Source: JAOUEA01 sp046732015 (GTDB lineage Bacteria > Actinomycetota > UBA4738 > HRBIN12). Taken from it: DNA of 11,713 bases. Numbering within the stretch: position 1 is the stretch's first letter; each line of letters begins with the position of its first letter. The notes beneath the pieces were generated by a model. It was not told the origin of the DNA. It saw nothing but the letters and a program-made list of their open reading frames with translations, and ran no database searches. Where the stretch lies: positions 1 to 11,713 of the forward strand of contig JBKPMF010000310.1 of assembly GCA_046732015.1 (NCBI GenBank), written 5' to 3'. Positions 1-6,877 of the stretch are shown in pieces. The position numbers and the translations under genes are program-made.

Positions 1-996
1 AAACCCGATTTGGTCGCTCAGCGCCGAGACGAAGATCGGCGCCGCCACCGCGGCTCCGACGGCCACCGTCCTGGTGTACATGAGCGCCCACGCCACGGCG
101 ATGAGCCAGAGCCCGATCGCCACGGGCTCTGCTCGTCGCGCGGACCTCGCCCACGTCACCGCCGTGGCCACCAACAGCAGCAGGGTGGCGAGGACCGCCG
201 GTGACGACAGGCGTGGCGAATCCCACTCACTGACGAACCAGGTGTAACCCGATACGGACAGCGGAGCCGCCAGCAGCTGGGGCCCTACGGGGGTGACGGC
301 GCCGATCAAGAGGCACGACACCGCCACCGGCATGAGGCGTCTCGCGTCGCCTCGGTGGCTCGGCTGCAACGAGAGCCCGATCACCGTGGCCAGCCCGAGC
401 AGCGGGCTGAGGAACCACATCCCGTGTGAGCACGCCCAGACCCAGGTGAGCGGAACCAACCACCACCGCCGGCGCCCGTCCTTGCTCGAGGTCAGCCAGG
501 CCGCCGTCGTCACCGCGGCGAGGGCGAACGTGACCAACTGGGGGCGCGCTGAGAGGCTCGCCCACATCCCGAGGAGTCCCAGGACGGTCGCGAGGGCAGC
601 CAGAACTACCGGACCCTGGCTGCGGCAGGAAAGGTAGACGGCGGCCGCCACCCCGACCGTCATCGCATACCAGACCCATGCCACTCCCGGCAGCCCAGCT
701 CGCTCGTTCGCCACCGAGAAGGCGAGCTCCGGCAACCACTCGTGGAGAACCCACGGGTTGCTGCTGAACGGAGACCACGGTTCGGGGCCCGAGAACTGCC
801 AGGTGGACCGCAGGAAGTCGCCGGCGCGAATGTGCCAGAAGGTGTCGGGGTCCGACACCTGGTAGCCACGGCCGAGAAGAAGGAACCACGGAAGCAGCGC
901 CATGATCGCCAGCGGCACCCAGGCGAGGAGGCCCCGACGGGCAGCCGTCTCGGCCTGGTCCGGCGCCCAAGTCCCGGACGCGGGCGCAGATCCCAT
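1..996 (-). CDS. Polytopic membrane protein with DPDxxWH/HEWLPE loop (GT-C-like), C-terminus cut by window edge
   Basis: The frame is open from ATG 996 to the window edge, giving 332 residues without a stop; the C-terminal part lies outside. The start lies 5 nt after the stop of the upstream gene, with GAGG (1000-1003) overlapping that stop, so the two are probably co-transcribed and coupled. A hydrophobic segment at residues 22-43 is followed by an extracytoplasmic-type loop with DPD (49-51), WH (54-55) and HEWLPE (85-90), then repeated hydrophobic segments. It is clearly paralogous to the next gene: the SDPDxxWHxxAG, WQF(S/T)GP, WLPELA, RPQ, KDGRxRWWL(V/L)PLT, TPVGP and MY(T/A)RT(I/V)AVGA blocks are all shared. 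An acidic motif in the first loop of a many-helix protein is the pattern of GT-C glycosyltransferases that use polyprenyl-phosphate sugars, but I cannot assign a substrate. The family assignment is inference. Confidence 0.85.
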   Translation of the reverse strand, partial: MGSAPASGTWAPDQAETAARRGLLAWVPLAIMALLPWFLLLGRGYQVSDPDTFWHIRAGDFLRSTWQFSGPEPWSPFSSNPWVLHEWLPELAFSVANERAGLPGVAWVWYAMTVGVAAAVYLSCRSQGPVVLAALATVLGLLGMWASLSARPQLVTFALAAVTTAAWLTSSKDGRRRWWLVPLTWVWACSHGMWFLSPLLGLATVIGLSLQPSHRGDARRLMPVAVSCLLIGAVTPVGPQLLAAPLSVSGYTWFVSEWDSPRLSSPAVLATLLLLVATAVTWARSARRAEPVAIGLWLIAVAWALMYTRTVAVGAAVAAPIFVSALSDQIGF

Positions 997-1001
997 GATC
1001 C

Positions 1002-2459
1002 TCACGGTGCGGCCAGCAGGACGTACGTCTCCGCGCTGGCGACCTCGTACCAGCCGTCGCCGTGGACCAGCCCCGCTTCGAGCGGCCCGTCCTGCGTGAC
1101 GATGGCGTAGCGGGCACCGGTCTTCGAAACGGTCTCCTGCCAACCGGGGTAGCCGCTGATGGCTCGGACGTACGCGCGGACGTACTCGGGCCCGTACACC
1201 TCGGCCCGGGTGTCCATCGTGGGCCGGACGTTCGGGTGCTCGTACATGAGCCATCCGCCCAGCGCGTCGACGTTCCAGACGACCGTCCCCGGCGGCAAGC
1301 CCGCCAGGTATGCGTCGAAGCCCGTCGGAGCCTTTCCCGGAGCCGACGCCGTCACCGGCACGAGGATGGCCGCAAGCACGAGGCTCACCAGCGAGGAGCC
1401 CACCAGCACTCGACGTTCGGTGCGACGGGGAACCACGCGCTCCGGCAGCGCCCGCTGCAGAGCGCCGGCGAACAGCGGCGCCACCAGGATGGCGCCGACC
1501 GCGATGGTGCGGGCGTACATCAGTGTCGAACCCATCGCAAACAGCCACAGCAGCAGGTGCGTCCAGGTGACCGGCTGACGCTCCCTCAGCCAGACGACCA
1601 GAACGACCAGGCCCATGAGCAACGTCGCCGCGGCCGATGGGTCGGTGATCGGCGTCGGCTTCCACTCCATGATGAAGGGGCTGACCTCAGAGACGGCGAA
1701 GGGCGTGAGCAGGAGCCGCGGCCCGACGGGAGTCAACAGCCCGACGAGGACGAGTCCGGCGACGAACCCCGCCGTGCGAGAGATGCGGTCCCGACCGAGG
1801 CGGCGATCCAGCAGCAGTCCCACCGAGAAGAGGACGGCCAACGCCACCGCATACAGCCAGGTGCCGTGGACGCAGGCCCACAGGAACGTCAGCGGCAGCA
1901 GCCACCAGCGCAGCCGACCATCCTTCGCCGTGCGTAGCCACGCCGCGAGCGACAGCGCCAGCAGGATAAAGCCGACCACCTGCGGCCGTGGGCTCAAGCT
2001 GCCACCCGCTCCGACCCACGTGGCCACGCTGGCGAGGACCGCGGCCAGGATGCCGGCCTGCGAGCGGCACAAGGCATACGTGGCCACGAAGAAGCCCAGC
2101 AACATCAGCTGAAAGAGCCACGCCACGCCGGCCAGGCCACCGATCGCATCCATCCCGGCCATGGCCAGCTCTGGGAGCCACTGGTGGTACACAAACGGCA
2201 GCGGGGCGAATGTCCCTAGCTTGTCGGGACCCGTGAACTGCCACGACTCCCAGAGGCGCCGGCCGGCCACGACGTGCCAGAGGCTGTCCGGGTCGGAGAT
2301 CGGCTGGGTGCCGAACCGCAGGAGGATCAGGGGAAGCGCGCCGAGCACCACCAGGGGCACCAGGACGGCCACCGGCGCGGTGCTCCGGCGGACCTCGGCA
2401 GGCTCCGGCGCAGCCTCGACCACCACGACCGGATGGTCGTGCTGCTGCTCGGACACCAC
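1002..2459 (-). CDS. Polytopic membrane protein with DPDxxWH/HQWLPE loop and soluble C-terminal domain (GT-C-like)
   Basis: 485 residues. It starts at GTG 2459 (a second GTG follows immediately); no good Shine-Dalgarno is visible, so the exact start is uncertain. Residues 1-27 are polar, and the first membrane segment is at about 28-48. The first loop carries DPD (56-58), WH (61-62) and HQWLPE (92-97). Several hydrophobic helices follow to about residue 365, and the last ~115 residues look soluble. This tail has the pattern W-N-V-D...GGWL near its start and TMDTRAEVYGPEY further on, which resembles large actinobacterial membrane proteins whose tails read roughly GGYLIW...DGRADVYG. A glycosyltransferase-like role at the outer face of the membrane is inferred, not shown. 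It is the first gene of a tandem paralogous pair transcribed away from the CDF gene. Confidence 0.88.
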   Translation of the reverse strand: MVSEQQHDHPVVVVEAAPEPAEVRRSTAPVAVLVPLVVLGALPLILLRFGTQPISDPDSLWHVVAGRRLWESWQFTGPDKLGTFAPLPFVYHQWLPELAMAGMDAIGGLAGVAWLFQLMLLGFFVATYALCRSQAGILAAVLASVATWVGAGGSLSPRPQVVGFILLALSLAAWLRTAKDGRLRWWLLPLTFLWACVHGTWLYAVALAVLFSVGLLLDRRLGRDRISRTAGFVAGLVLVGLLTPVGPRLLLTPFAVSEVSPFIMEWKPTPITDPSAAATLLMGLVVLVVWLRERQPVTWTHLLLWLFAMGSTLMYARTIAVGAILVAPLFAGALQRALPERVVPRRTERRVLVGSSLVSLVLAAILVPVTASAPGKAPTGFDAYLAGLPPGTVVWNVDALGGWLMYEHPNVRPTMDTRAEVYGPEYVRAYVRAISGYPGWQETVSKTGARYAIVTQDGPLEAGLVHGDGWYEVASAETYVLLAAP

Positions 2460-2571
2460 AGGAGTGTGCCGGAGGCCCGGTCCCAGCGGTGTCCGATTCG
2501 TCCAACAGTGACCGAACGGCGGATGCCGCCGGCGATCCGGCTGCCTGCGGTCGAACCACTACGCTGCTCGG
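2460..2571. promoter_or_regulatory. Divergent intergenic region between the membrane-protein pair and the CDF gene
   Basis: These 112 bp separate two divergent start codons and must hold promoters for both directions. For the plus strand a TANNNT box is visible next to the start codon (separate entry). For the minus strand I see neither a TANNNT box nor a Shine-Dalgarno sequence. The frame upstream of GTG 2459 stays open for at least 22 codons without an ATG or GTG, so a simple longer start is not evident. Confidence 0.5.
2560..2565 (+). promoter_or_regulatory. TACGCT -10 box, leaderless promoter of the CDF gene
   Basis: TACGCT fits the actinobacterial -10 consensus TANNNT and ends 6 nt before GTG 2572. 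With the last T at -7, transcription would begin on the G of the start codon, giving a leaderless mRNA. There is no Shine-Dalgarno sequence before this GTG, which agrees. No convincing -35 box is visible. The same geometry recurs before two other genes in this window. Confidence 0.55.
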
Positions 2572-3534
2572 GTGTCGACTGAAGGAGGAACCAGGGCGAT
2601 CCTGGCGGCGCTGGCTGCCAATCTCGGGATCGCGGTCACCAAGTTCGTCGCGTTCCTTCTGACCGGTTCAAGCTCCATGCTCGCTGAAGCGGTCCACTCC
2701 GTGGCCGACTCCGGCAACCAGGCGCTGTTGCTGCTCGGCGGGCGTCGCGCCCGACGCCAGGCAACGCCGGAGCATCCCTTCGGCTACGGACGAGAGCGGT
2801 ACTTCTGGGCGTTCGTCGTCTCGATCGTCCTGTTCACCGTGGGCGGTCTGTTCGCGCTCTACGAGGCGTGGCACAAGCTCCAGGAACCGGAACCGATCGA
2901 GGGCCGCTGGTGGTGGGTGCCGATCGTCGTCCTTCTGGTGTCCATCGGCCTCGAGAGCTACTCGTTTCGCACCGCGATCCACGAGTCGAACCACGTGCGC
3001 GGGCGTCGCCCCTGGGCTCAGTTCGTGCGCAGCGCGAAAGCGCCAGAGCTCCCCGTGGTCCTCCTCGAGGACTTCGCTGCGCTCGTCGGCCTGGTCTTCG
3101 CGTTGTTCGGCGTCGGGCTGACCCTGTTGACGCACAACGGCATGTGGGATGCGGTAGGGACCGGTCTCATCGGCCTGTTGCTCGTCACGGTCGCCATCAC
3201 GCTCTCGGTGGAGATGAAGTCACTCCTGCTGGGCGAGGCGGGCAGTGCCGAAAACGTCCGGGCGATCGAGGAGGCCATCGCCAATTCGGAGGGCGTGGAC
3301 CGCATCATTCACATGCGGACGTTGCACGTCGGTCCCGAGGAGCTCCTGGTCGCCGCCAAGGTCGCCGTGACGACCACCGACACCGCGGACGAGATCGCCG
3401 ACGCCATCAACCGGGCCGAGCTGGCGTCTCGTCAAGCCGTCTCATCCCTGACGTTGCTGATGTACATCGAGCCCGACTTGGATCGGGGCGTCACGGAACG
3501 CCCGGCCTGGGACCGCGGCATCGCCAACGCCTGA
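2572..3534 (+). CDS. Cation diffusion facilitator (CDF) family metal transporter, ZnT9-like subgroup
   Basis: 320 residues, a normal CDF length. CDF proteins export divalent metals such as Zn2+ or Fe2+ from the cytoplasm in exchange for protons. The N-terminal half is a membrane domain starting at about residue 9; TM2 carries the metal site H42-x3-D46 (in AVHSVADSGNQ). The HPFGYGRERYFWAF block after TM2 is the family hallmark. In TM5 the usual HxxxD is replaced by LLEDFAA (E166, D167), a pattern I associate with the SLC30A9/ZnT9-like branch. A cytoplasmic C-terminal domain of about 95 residues follows (EEAIANSEGVDRI, then the MRTLHVGPEELLVAAKV strand pattern). GTG 2572 is chosen because the CDF homology begins at once and a -10 box lies 6 nt upstream. 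The metal is not predictable. The 3' end overlaps the opposing GT87 gene by 93 bp. It has no evident link to the sugar genes. Confidence 0.95.
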   Translation: MSTEGGTRAILAALAANLGIAVTKFVAFLLTGSSSMLAEAVHSVADSGNQALLLLGGRRARRQATPEHPFGYGRERYFWAFVVSIVLFTVGGLFALYEAWHKLQEPEPIEGRWWWVPIVVLLVSIGLESYSFRTAIHESNHVRGRRPWAQFVRSAKAPELPVVLLEDFAALVGLVFALFGVGLTLLTHNGMWDAVGTGLIGLLLVTVAITLSVEMKSLLLGEAGSAENVRAIEEAIANSEGVDRIIHMRTLHVGPEELLVAAKVAVTTTDTADEIADAINRAELASRQAVSSLTLLMYIEPDLDRGVTERPAWDRGIANA

Positions 3535-4491
3535 CTTCGAGGCCGGCCCGATCGTCCGGACCGGCACGGTTCTCGGAGCTCGGCGCGGTGTGTTCGCTGC
3601 CGCCGGCGAAGGCTCACCGGCCCGCCCGGGAAGGGCCCGTAGGCGTGGGATCGCCGCCAGCACTGCCAAGGGTCCCCACCCGCCGAACACCGGGCACGCC
3701 AGTAGCACGGCCGGAGCGAGCAGCCAGGCCCGGTCCGTGCGTGCGGCCCAGATCACGACGACAGCGGCGACCACCGCCCGTACTGGCGCCCCCACCGAAC
3801 CGTCACCGGTCGAGGTCAGCAGGAACCGTGCCCAGTCGACCCAGGCCTGTGGGTTGATGGCGGCAGACGCCAGGAGGATGGCCACCGTGGTCCCCACCGC
3901 GATAGCCGCCTTGCACCACTCCCGGCGCACGAGGAACCACAGGAAGACGACGCTCGGGGCAAGCTTGGTGATGGCGAACACGGCGAACGCGCCCGGGAAG
4001 CGGGTGAGGCCGATCACGAGCGCCGTGGCGAAGAGGATATAGACGTTCCCGAGCATGAGCTCGGTGACGAAGAACGGCGTCAGAGTAAGTCCCTTGCGCC
4101 AGCCCAGCGGCTTGAGCAGCCAGAACAACAGCACGGCACCGGTGGCGGCCCAGAGGATCTGGAACACCGGCCACGGCAGCTGTCCGAACGGCCAGAGCAG
4201 CTGCGCGAAGGCCGGGGAGTACAGGTAGGCGTCCCTGAGGCGGGGGGCCAGCAGGTACCACGTCTCGGGCATGCGGGCGGCCAGCCAGTAGGCGTGAGAG
4301 TCGAACCCGATTACGCCCTTTTGCACGTGCTCGTAGACCTGGAGCGCCATGAAGAGCAGCGCGCCGGGCAGGGCCGCCCACCAGAGGGCATCGACCAGCC
4401 AACGAGTGCGGGCGGAGGCGGCCACGATCTCGTTGCCTCCGAGGGGTCCTGGTGGATTCGATCGGCCGGGCTGGCCGGCGTGCTCCAGCAT
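3442..4491 (-). CDS. GT87/DUF2029-type polytopic membrane glycosyltransferase
   Basis: 349 residues from ATG 4491, chosen because GAGGGG (4496-4501 on this strand) precedes it; the open frame reaches back to 4656, but the extra 55 residues are arginine/proline-rich and antisense to the divergent gene's start. GT87 enzymes are GT-C fold integral membrane mannosyl/glycosyltransferases that use polyprenyl-phosphate sugars at the outer membrane face. Visible features: first helix at about 33-52, then GFDSHAYWLA (D64 in the first loop, the usual place of the GT-C catalytic acid), DAYLYSPAF (87-95), LPWPVF, LGNVYIL and ITKLAPSVVFLW, spread over roughly eight or more hydrophobic segments. The last ~50 residues are polar and lack a counterpart in the paralogue; they include the part read antisense to the CDF gene. 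Its closest relative in the window is the divergent gene next door. Substrate unknown. Confidence 0.85.
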   Translation of the reverse strand: MLEHAGQPGRSNPPGPLGGNEIVAASARTRWLVDALWWAALPGALLFMALQVYEHVQKGVIGFDSHAYWLAARMPETWYLLAPRLRDAYLYSPAFAQLLWPFGQLPWPVFQILWAATGAVLLFWLLKPLGWRKGLTLTPFFVTELMLGNVYILFATALVIGLTRFPGAFAVFAITKLAPSVVFLWFLVRREWCKAAIAVGTTVAILLASAAINPQAWVDWARFLLTSTGDGSVGAPVRAVVAAVVVIWAARTDRAWLLAPAVLLACPVFGGWGPLAVLAAIPRLRALPGRAGEPSPAAANTPRRAPRTVPVRTIGPASKSGVGDAAVPGRAFRDAPIQVGLDVHQQRQG

Positions 4492-4568
4492 GAAGCCCCT
4501 CACCGTCGGCGCGGATCGGTCGTTCGGCCACTTGTCGGGACGGCGGTCGCCACCGAGGTCAATGCGCT

Positions 4569-4574
4569 GGGAGG
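4569..4574 (+). promoter_or_regulatory. Ribosome binding site GGGAGG that fixes the start of the plus-strand GT87 gene
   Basis: GGGAGG lies 8 nt before ATG 4583, the best Shine-Dalgarno sequence in this intergenic region. It falls just after another in-frame ATG (4562) and so favours 4583 over the longer reading frames that run back to 4349. Confidence 0.7.
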
Positions 4575-4582
4575 CTGAGACC

Positions 4583-5458
4583 ATGCGCCACGGCAGGGTC
4601 GACGCGGGGCTCCTGCGGGCGGCACGGGCCGGTCTCCTCCTCGGGCTCTGGGTCACCGGCGTCGCGATGGTGGCGTACCTGGTCGCCGGGGGCGCGCACC
4701 TCGGCCTGGACTCCCACGCATACTGGCTGGCTCTTCGGGTGGAGCACCCGTACGGCGCGGAACCGCACGCGGTCGACGCCTACCTGTACTCGCCGCTGTT
4801 TCTCCAGGTCCTCCGGCCGATCGGCTTGCTCCCGTGGCCGGTGTTCGTCGTCGTCTGGGCGGTGCTGCAAGCGGGTGCCGTCTGGTGGCTGCTGCGGCCG
4901 CTCCGATGGATGTGGCGGATCCCTGTGCTGCTCCTGTGCGTTCCGGAGTTCGTCCTGGGCAACGTGCATGCGCTCATCTCGGTGAGCCTCGTCCTCGGGT
5001 TCAGCCGGCCCGGGTGGTGGGCCCTTCTGCCGCTGACCAAAGTGGTTCCCGCGGCACCCGTCGCACTCTGGCTCGTCGCCAGGGGCGAATGGCGCCGGCT
5101 GACGACGTTCGTCGCGTGGACTCTGGCGCTCGTGACGGTGTCCGCCGTCACGGCGCCGACGCTGTGGTCTGAGTGGCTGGCCTTCCTCGGCCGGCCGCGC
5201 GGCGTCGACGTCGCGATGTGGGTCCGGCTGGGTCTCTCCGTGATCGTCGTCCTAGTGGCCGCACGGCGGCGCTGGGTATGGGCACTGCCGCTGGCGGTCG
5301 CCCTGGCGATTCCCACCGACGGCCTGGGCGTCTCGGGGATCGTCCTGATGACAGCGGTCCCTCGCCTACTCCGGGCCACTCGCTCGCCGGACGCGGGTGC
5401 GGACGACCCGACGCCGCCAGGCGCCTGGGACGCCGTCATGGACAGGTCCTTACGCTGA
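4583..5458 (+). CDS. GT87/DUF2029-type polytopic membrane glycosyltransferase, divergent paralogue
   Basis: 291 residues from ATG 4583, which has a good ribosome binding site. It matches the opposing gene block by block: LDSHAYWLA (D43), DAYLYSPLF (65-73), GLLPWPVFVVVWA, LGNVHAL, LTKVVPAAPVALWL and the RGEW that follows. The same GT-C reasoning applies: an acidic residue in the first extracytoplasmic loop, many hydrophobic helices and no soluble catalytic domain, which fits transfer of a sugar from a polyprenyl-phosphate donor. It is about 60 residues shorter than its partner, mostly from the two polar ends. Its stop codon overlaps the -10 box of the DUF2630 gene, so that gene need not be co-transcribed. 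Substrate and acceptor are unknown; the nearby GtrB-like enzyme is a candidate donor supplier (inference). Confidence 0.85.
   Translation: MRHGRVDAGLLRAARAGLLLGLWVTGVAMVAYLVAGGAHLGLDSHAYWLALRVEHPYGAEPHAVDAYLYSPLFLQVLRPIGLLPWPVFVVVWAVLQAGAVWWLLRPLRWMWRIPVLLLCVPEFVLGNVHALISVSLVLGFSRPGWWALLPLTKVVPAAPVALWLVARGEWRRLTTFVAWTLALVTVSAVTAPTLWSEWLAFLGRPRGVDVAMWVRLGLSVIVVLVAARRRWVWALPLAVALAIPTDGLGVSGIVLMTAVPRLLRATRSPDAGADDPTPPGAWDAVMDRSLR
5451..5456 (+). promoter_or_regulatory. TACGCT -10 box, leaderless promoter of the DUF2630 gene
   Basis: TACGCT ends 6 nt before ATG 5463 and is identical to the box before the CDF gene, including the following G. The predicted transcription start is the A of the ATG. 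The box overlaps the last sense codon and the first base of the stop codon of the preceding GT87 gene. No Shine-Dalgarno sequence precedes the ATG and no clear -35 box is seen. Confidence 0.55.
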
Positions 5459-5462
5459 CGTC

Positions 5463-5708
5463 ATGAGCGATGAAACCGTTCGGCAACGTATCTCGGACCT
5501 CGTCGAGGAGGAGCACGATCTCCGGAGTCGGCTGTCGTCTCATGAGATCTCCCCCGCCGAGGAACAGGCCCGGTTGCGCGACGTCGAGGTCGAGCTGGAC
5601 CAGTGCTGGGACCTGCTCCGGCAGCGCCAGGCCAAGCGGGAGTTCGGGCAGGATCCCGACACCGCACAGGTCCGGGACGCGCGCACGGTCGAGGGCTACC
5701 AGGGCTGA
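5463..5708 (+). CDS. DUF2630 family small protein
   Basis: 81 residues, very acidic and basic, probably helical and cytoplasmic, with no membrane segment. The features that identify it are the LVEEEHDLRSRL block (residues 13-24), a second charged helix, the ELDQCWDLLRQRQAKRE block (44-60) and the GQDPDTAQVR...VEGYQG tail; these match the small DUF2630 proteins of actinobacteria as I know them. The function of the family is unknown. ATG 5463 is preferred over the longer open frame beginning at 5397 because the family match starts exactly here and the -10 box is 6 nt upstream. It sits between membrane glycosyltransferase and sugar genes but has no evident link to them. Confidence 0.85.
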   Translation: MSDETVRQRISDLVEEEHDLRSRLSSHEISPAEEQARLRDVEVELDQCWDLLRQRQAKREFGQDPDTAQVRDARTVEGYQG

Positions 5709-5724
5709 ACCGCATCGTCCAAAC

Positions 5725-5742
5725 GGCCATCGAGGCCATCGG
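5725..5742 (+). repeat. Tandem 9-bp direct repeat upstream of the sugar operon
   Basis: GGCCATCGA is followed directly by GGCCATCGG, so eight of nine bases match. It lies in the 74-bp gap between the DUF2630 gene and aminotransferase 1, about 29 bp upstream of the TAGGGT box. It could be a regulator site, but in GC-rich DNA it could equally be chance. Confidence 0.3.
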
Positions 5743-5770
5743 GCAGCGGCTACGGCAGCGACCACTGACC

Positions 5771-5776
5771 TAGGGT
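5771..5776 (+). promoter_or_regulatory. TAGGGT -10 box, leaderless promoter of the sugar operon
   Basis: TAGGGT fits TANNNT and ends 6 nt before GTG 5783, the same spacing as at the CDF and DUF2630 genes. This would start the mRNA of the five-gene sugar operon on the GTG itself. There is no Shine-Dalgarno sequence at this start, and no clear -35 box. Confidence 0.55.
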
Positions 5777-5782
5777 GCACGC

Positions 5783-6877
5783 GTGATTCCCGTCGGACAG
5801 CCACTCCTCGGTGACGAGGAGCGGGCAGCCGTCGACCGCGTCATGGCCAGCGGGATGCTCGCCCAGGGTCCCGAGGTCGAAGCGTTCGAGCGCGAGTTCG
5901 GTGCCGCCCTGGTCGACGGCCGGCCATGCGTCGCGACGAGCTCCGGCACCTCGGGACTGCACCTCGGACTGCTCGCGTGCGGGGTGGGACCGGGAGACGA
6001 AGTGGTCGTCCCCTCGTTCACCTTCGCCGCGACCGCCAACGCGGTGGCCCTGACCGGCGCGACCCCGGTGTTCGCCGACATCGACCTCGACACCTTCTGC
6101 CTCGAAGTCGCCAGCGTCAAGGACGTGCTGTCGGAGCGGACGGTCGCCGTCATGCCGGTACATCTCTACGGCCATCCAGCCGACCTGGACGGCCTGACGG
6201 CCCTGTGCGAGCAGCACGGTGTGCTGTTGGTCGAGGACGCCGCCCAGGCGCACGGCGCCAGCTGGCGAGGCCGTGCGGTGGGCTCGTTCGGTGCGATGGC
6301 GATGTTCAGCCTGTACCCCACGAAGAACATGACCTCCGGTGAGGGCGGCATGGTGGCCGCGGAGGACGCCGAGGTGCTCCGGTCCCTGCGGCTCCTGCGT
6401 AACCACGGGATGCTGCGCCGCTACGAGAACGAGGTTGTGGGGTTCAACGCGAGGATGACCGACCTGCACGCCGCGATCGGGCGGGCGCAGCTCGTGAAGC
6501 TGCCGGGGTGGAACGACGCTCGCCGCGCCAATGCCGAGTTCCTGTCTCACCATCTCAAGGGCGTCACGCTCCCGACCGTCGTCGACGGTGCCGTGCACGT
6601 GTTCCACCAGTACACGGTCCTCGTAGGCGACGGGTCGGAGCGCGACCGGATGGCGCGCGCCCTGGCCGAGGAGCACGGGGTGCGGACCGGCGTCTACTAC
6701 CCGGTCCCGCTCCACGAGCTCGCCAGCCTCCGCCGCTGTGCGCCGCGCACCGACCTGGCCCGGAGCTACGCCGCCTCCGCGCGTTGCCTCTCCCTTCCGG
6801 TCCACCCGGGCCTGTCCCAGCAGGACCTCGAGGTCGTGGTGACCGCGGTGAACGCGGTCGCCGCCGCCGGGGCGTGA
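5783..6877 (+). CDS. DegT/DnrJ/EryC1/StrS aminotransferase 1 (GnnB/WbpE-like nucleotide-sugar aminotransferase)
   Basis: 364 residues, full length for this PLP-dependent fold type I family, which aminates keto groups of nucleotide sugars, usually from glutamate. Landmarks: GPEVEAFEREF, SSGTSGLHLGLLACGVGPGDEV (phosphate and substrate cup), D152 and Q155 in VEDAAQAHGA (PLP ring contacts), K181 in LYPTKNMTSGEGG (Schiff-base lysine), RNHGM, NARMTDLHAAIG, and the C-terminal TGVYYPVPLHEL. The combination of the YPTKNMT lysine block and YYP(V/I)PLH resembles aminotransferases that act on 3-keto sugars (GnnB, WbpE), but these motifs do not settle C3 against C4. GTG 5783 is supported by the -10 box 6 nt upstream and by family length. 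Its stop overlaps the next start by 4 bp (GTGA), so the two are translationally coupled. The oxidoreductase at 10358-11341 is a candidate maker of its 3-keto substrate. Confidence 0.93.
   Translation: MIPVGQPLLGDEERAAVDRVMASGMLAQGPEVEAFEREFGAALVDGRPCVATSSGTSGLHLGLLACGVGPGDEVVVPSFTFAATANAVALTGATPVFADIDLDTFCLEVASVKDVLSERTVAVMPVHLYGHPADLDGLTALCEQHGVLLVEDAAQAHGASWRGRAVGSFGAMAMFSLYPTKNMTSGEGGMVAAEDAEVLRSLRLLRNHGMLRRYENEVVGFNARMTDLHAAIGRAQLVKLPGWNDARRANAEFLSHHLKGVTLPTVVDGAVHVFHQYTVLVGDGSERDRMARALAEEHGVRTGVYYPVPLHELASLRRCAPRTDLARSYAASARCLSLPVHPGLSQQDLEVVVTAVNAVAAAGA

Noticed and set aside
227..1117. A 296-codon minus-strand frame in the first kilobase
   Set aside because: It is a frame-shifted reading of the true membrane protein, which reads continuously from 996 to the window edge and aligns with its paralogue.
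4349..4582. A longer start for the plus-strand GT87 gene
   Set aside because: The extra 78 residues are antisense to the other GT87 gene; GGGAGG 8 nt before ATG 4583 marks the likely start.
4492..4656. An N-terminal extension of the minus-strand GT87 protein by 55 residues
   Set aside because: The extension is Arg/Pro-rich, antisense to the divergent gene's ribosome binding site and start, and absent from the paralogue.
6508..6873. A longer start for the GtrB-like gene inside aminotransferase 1
   Set aside because: The leading residues are Arg/Pro-rich and read in a shifted frame of the aminotransferase; the GT2 homology begins just after GTG 6874.
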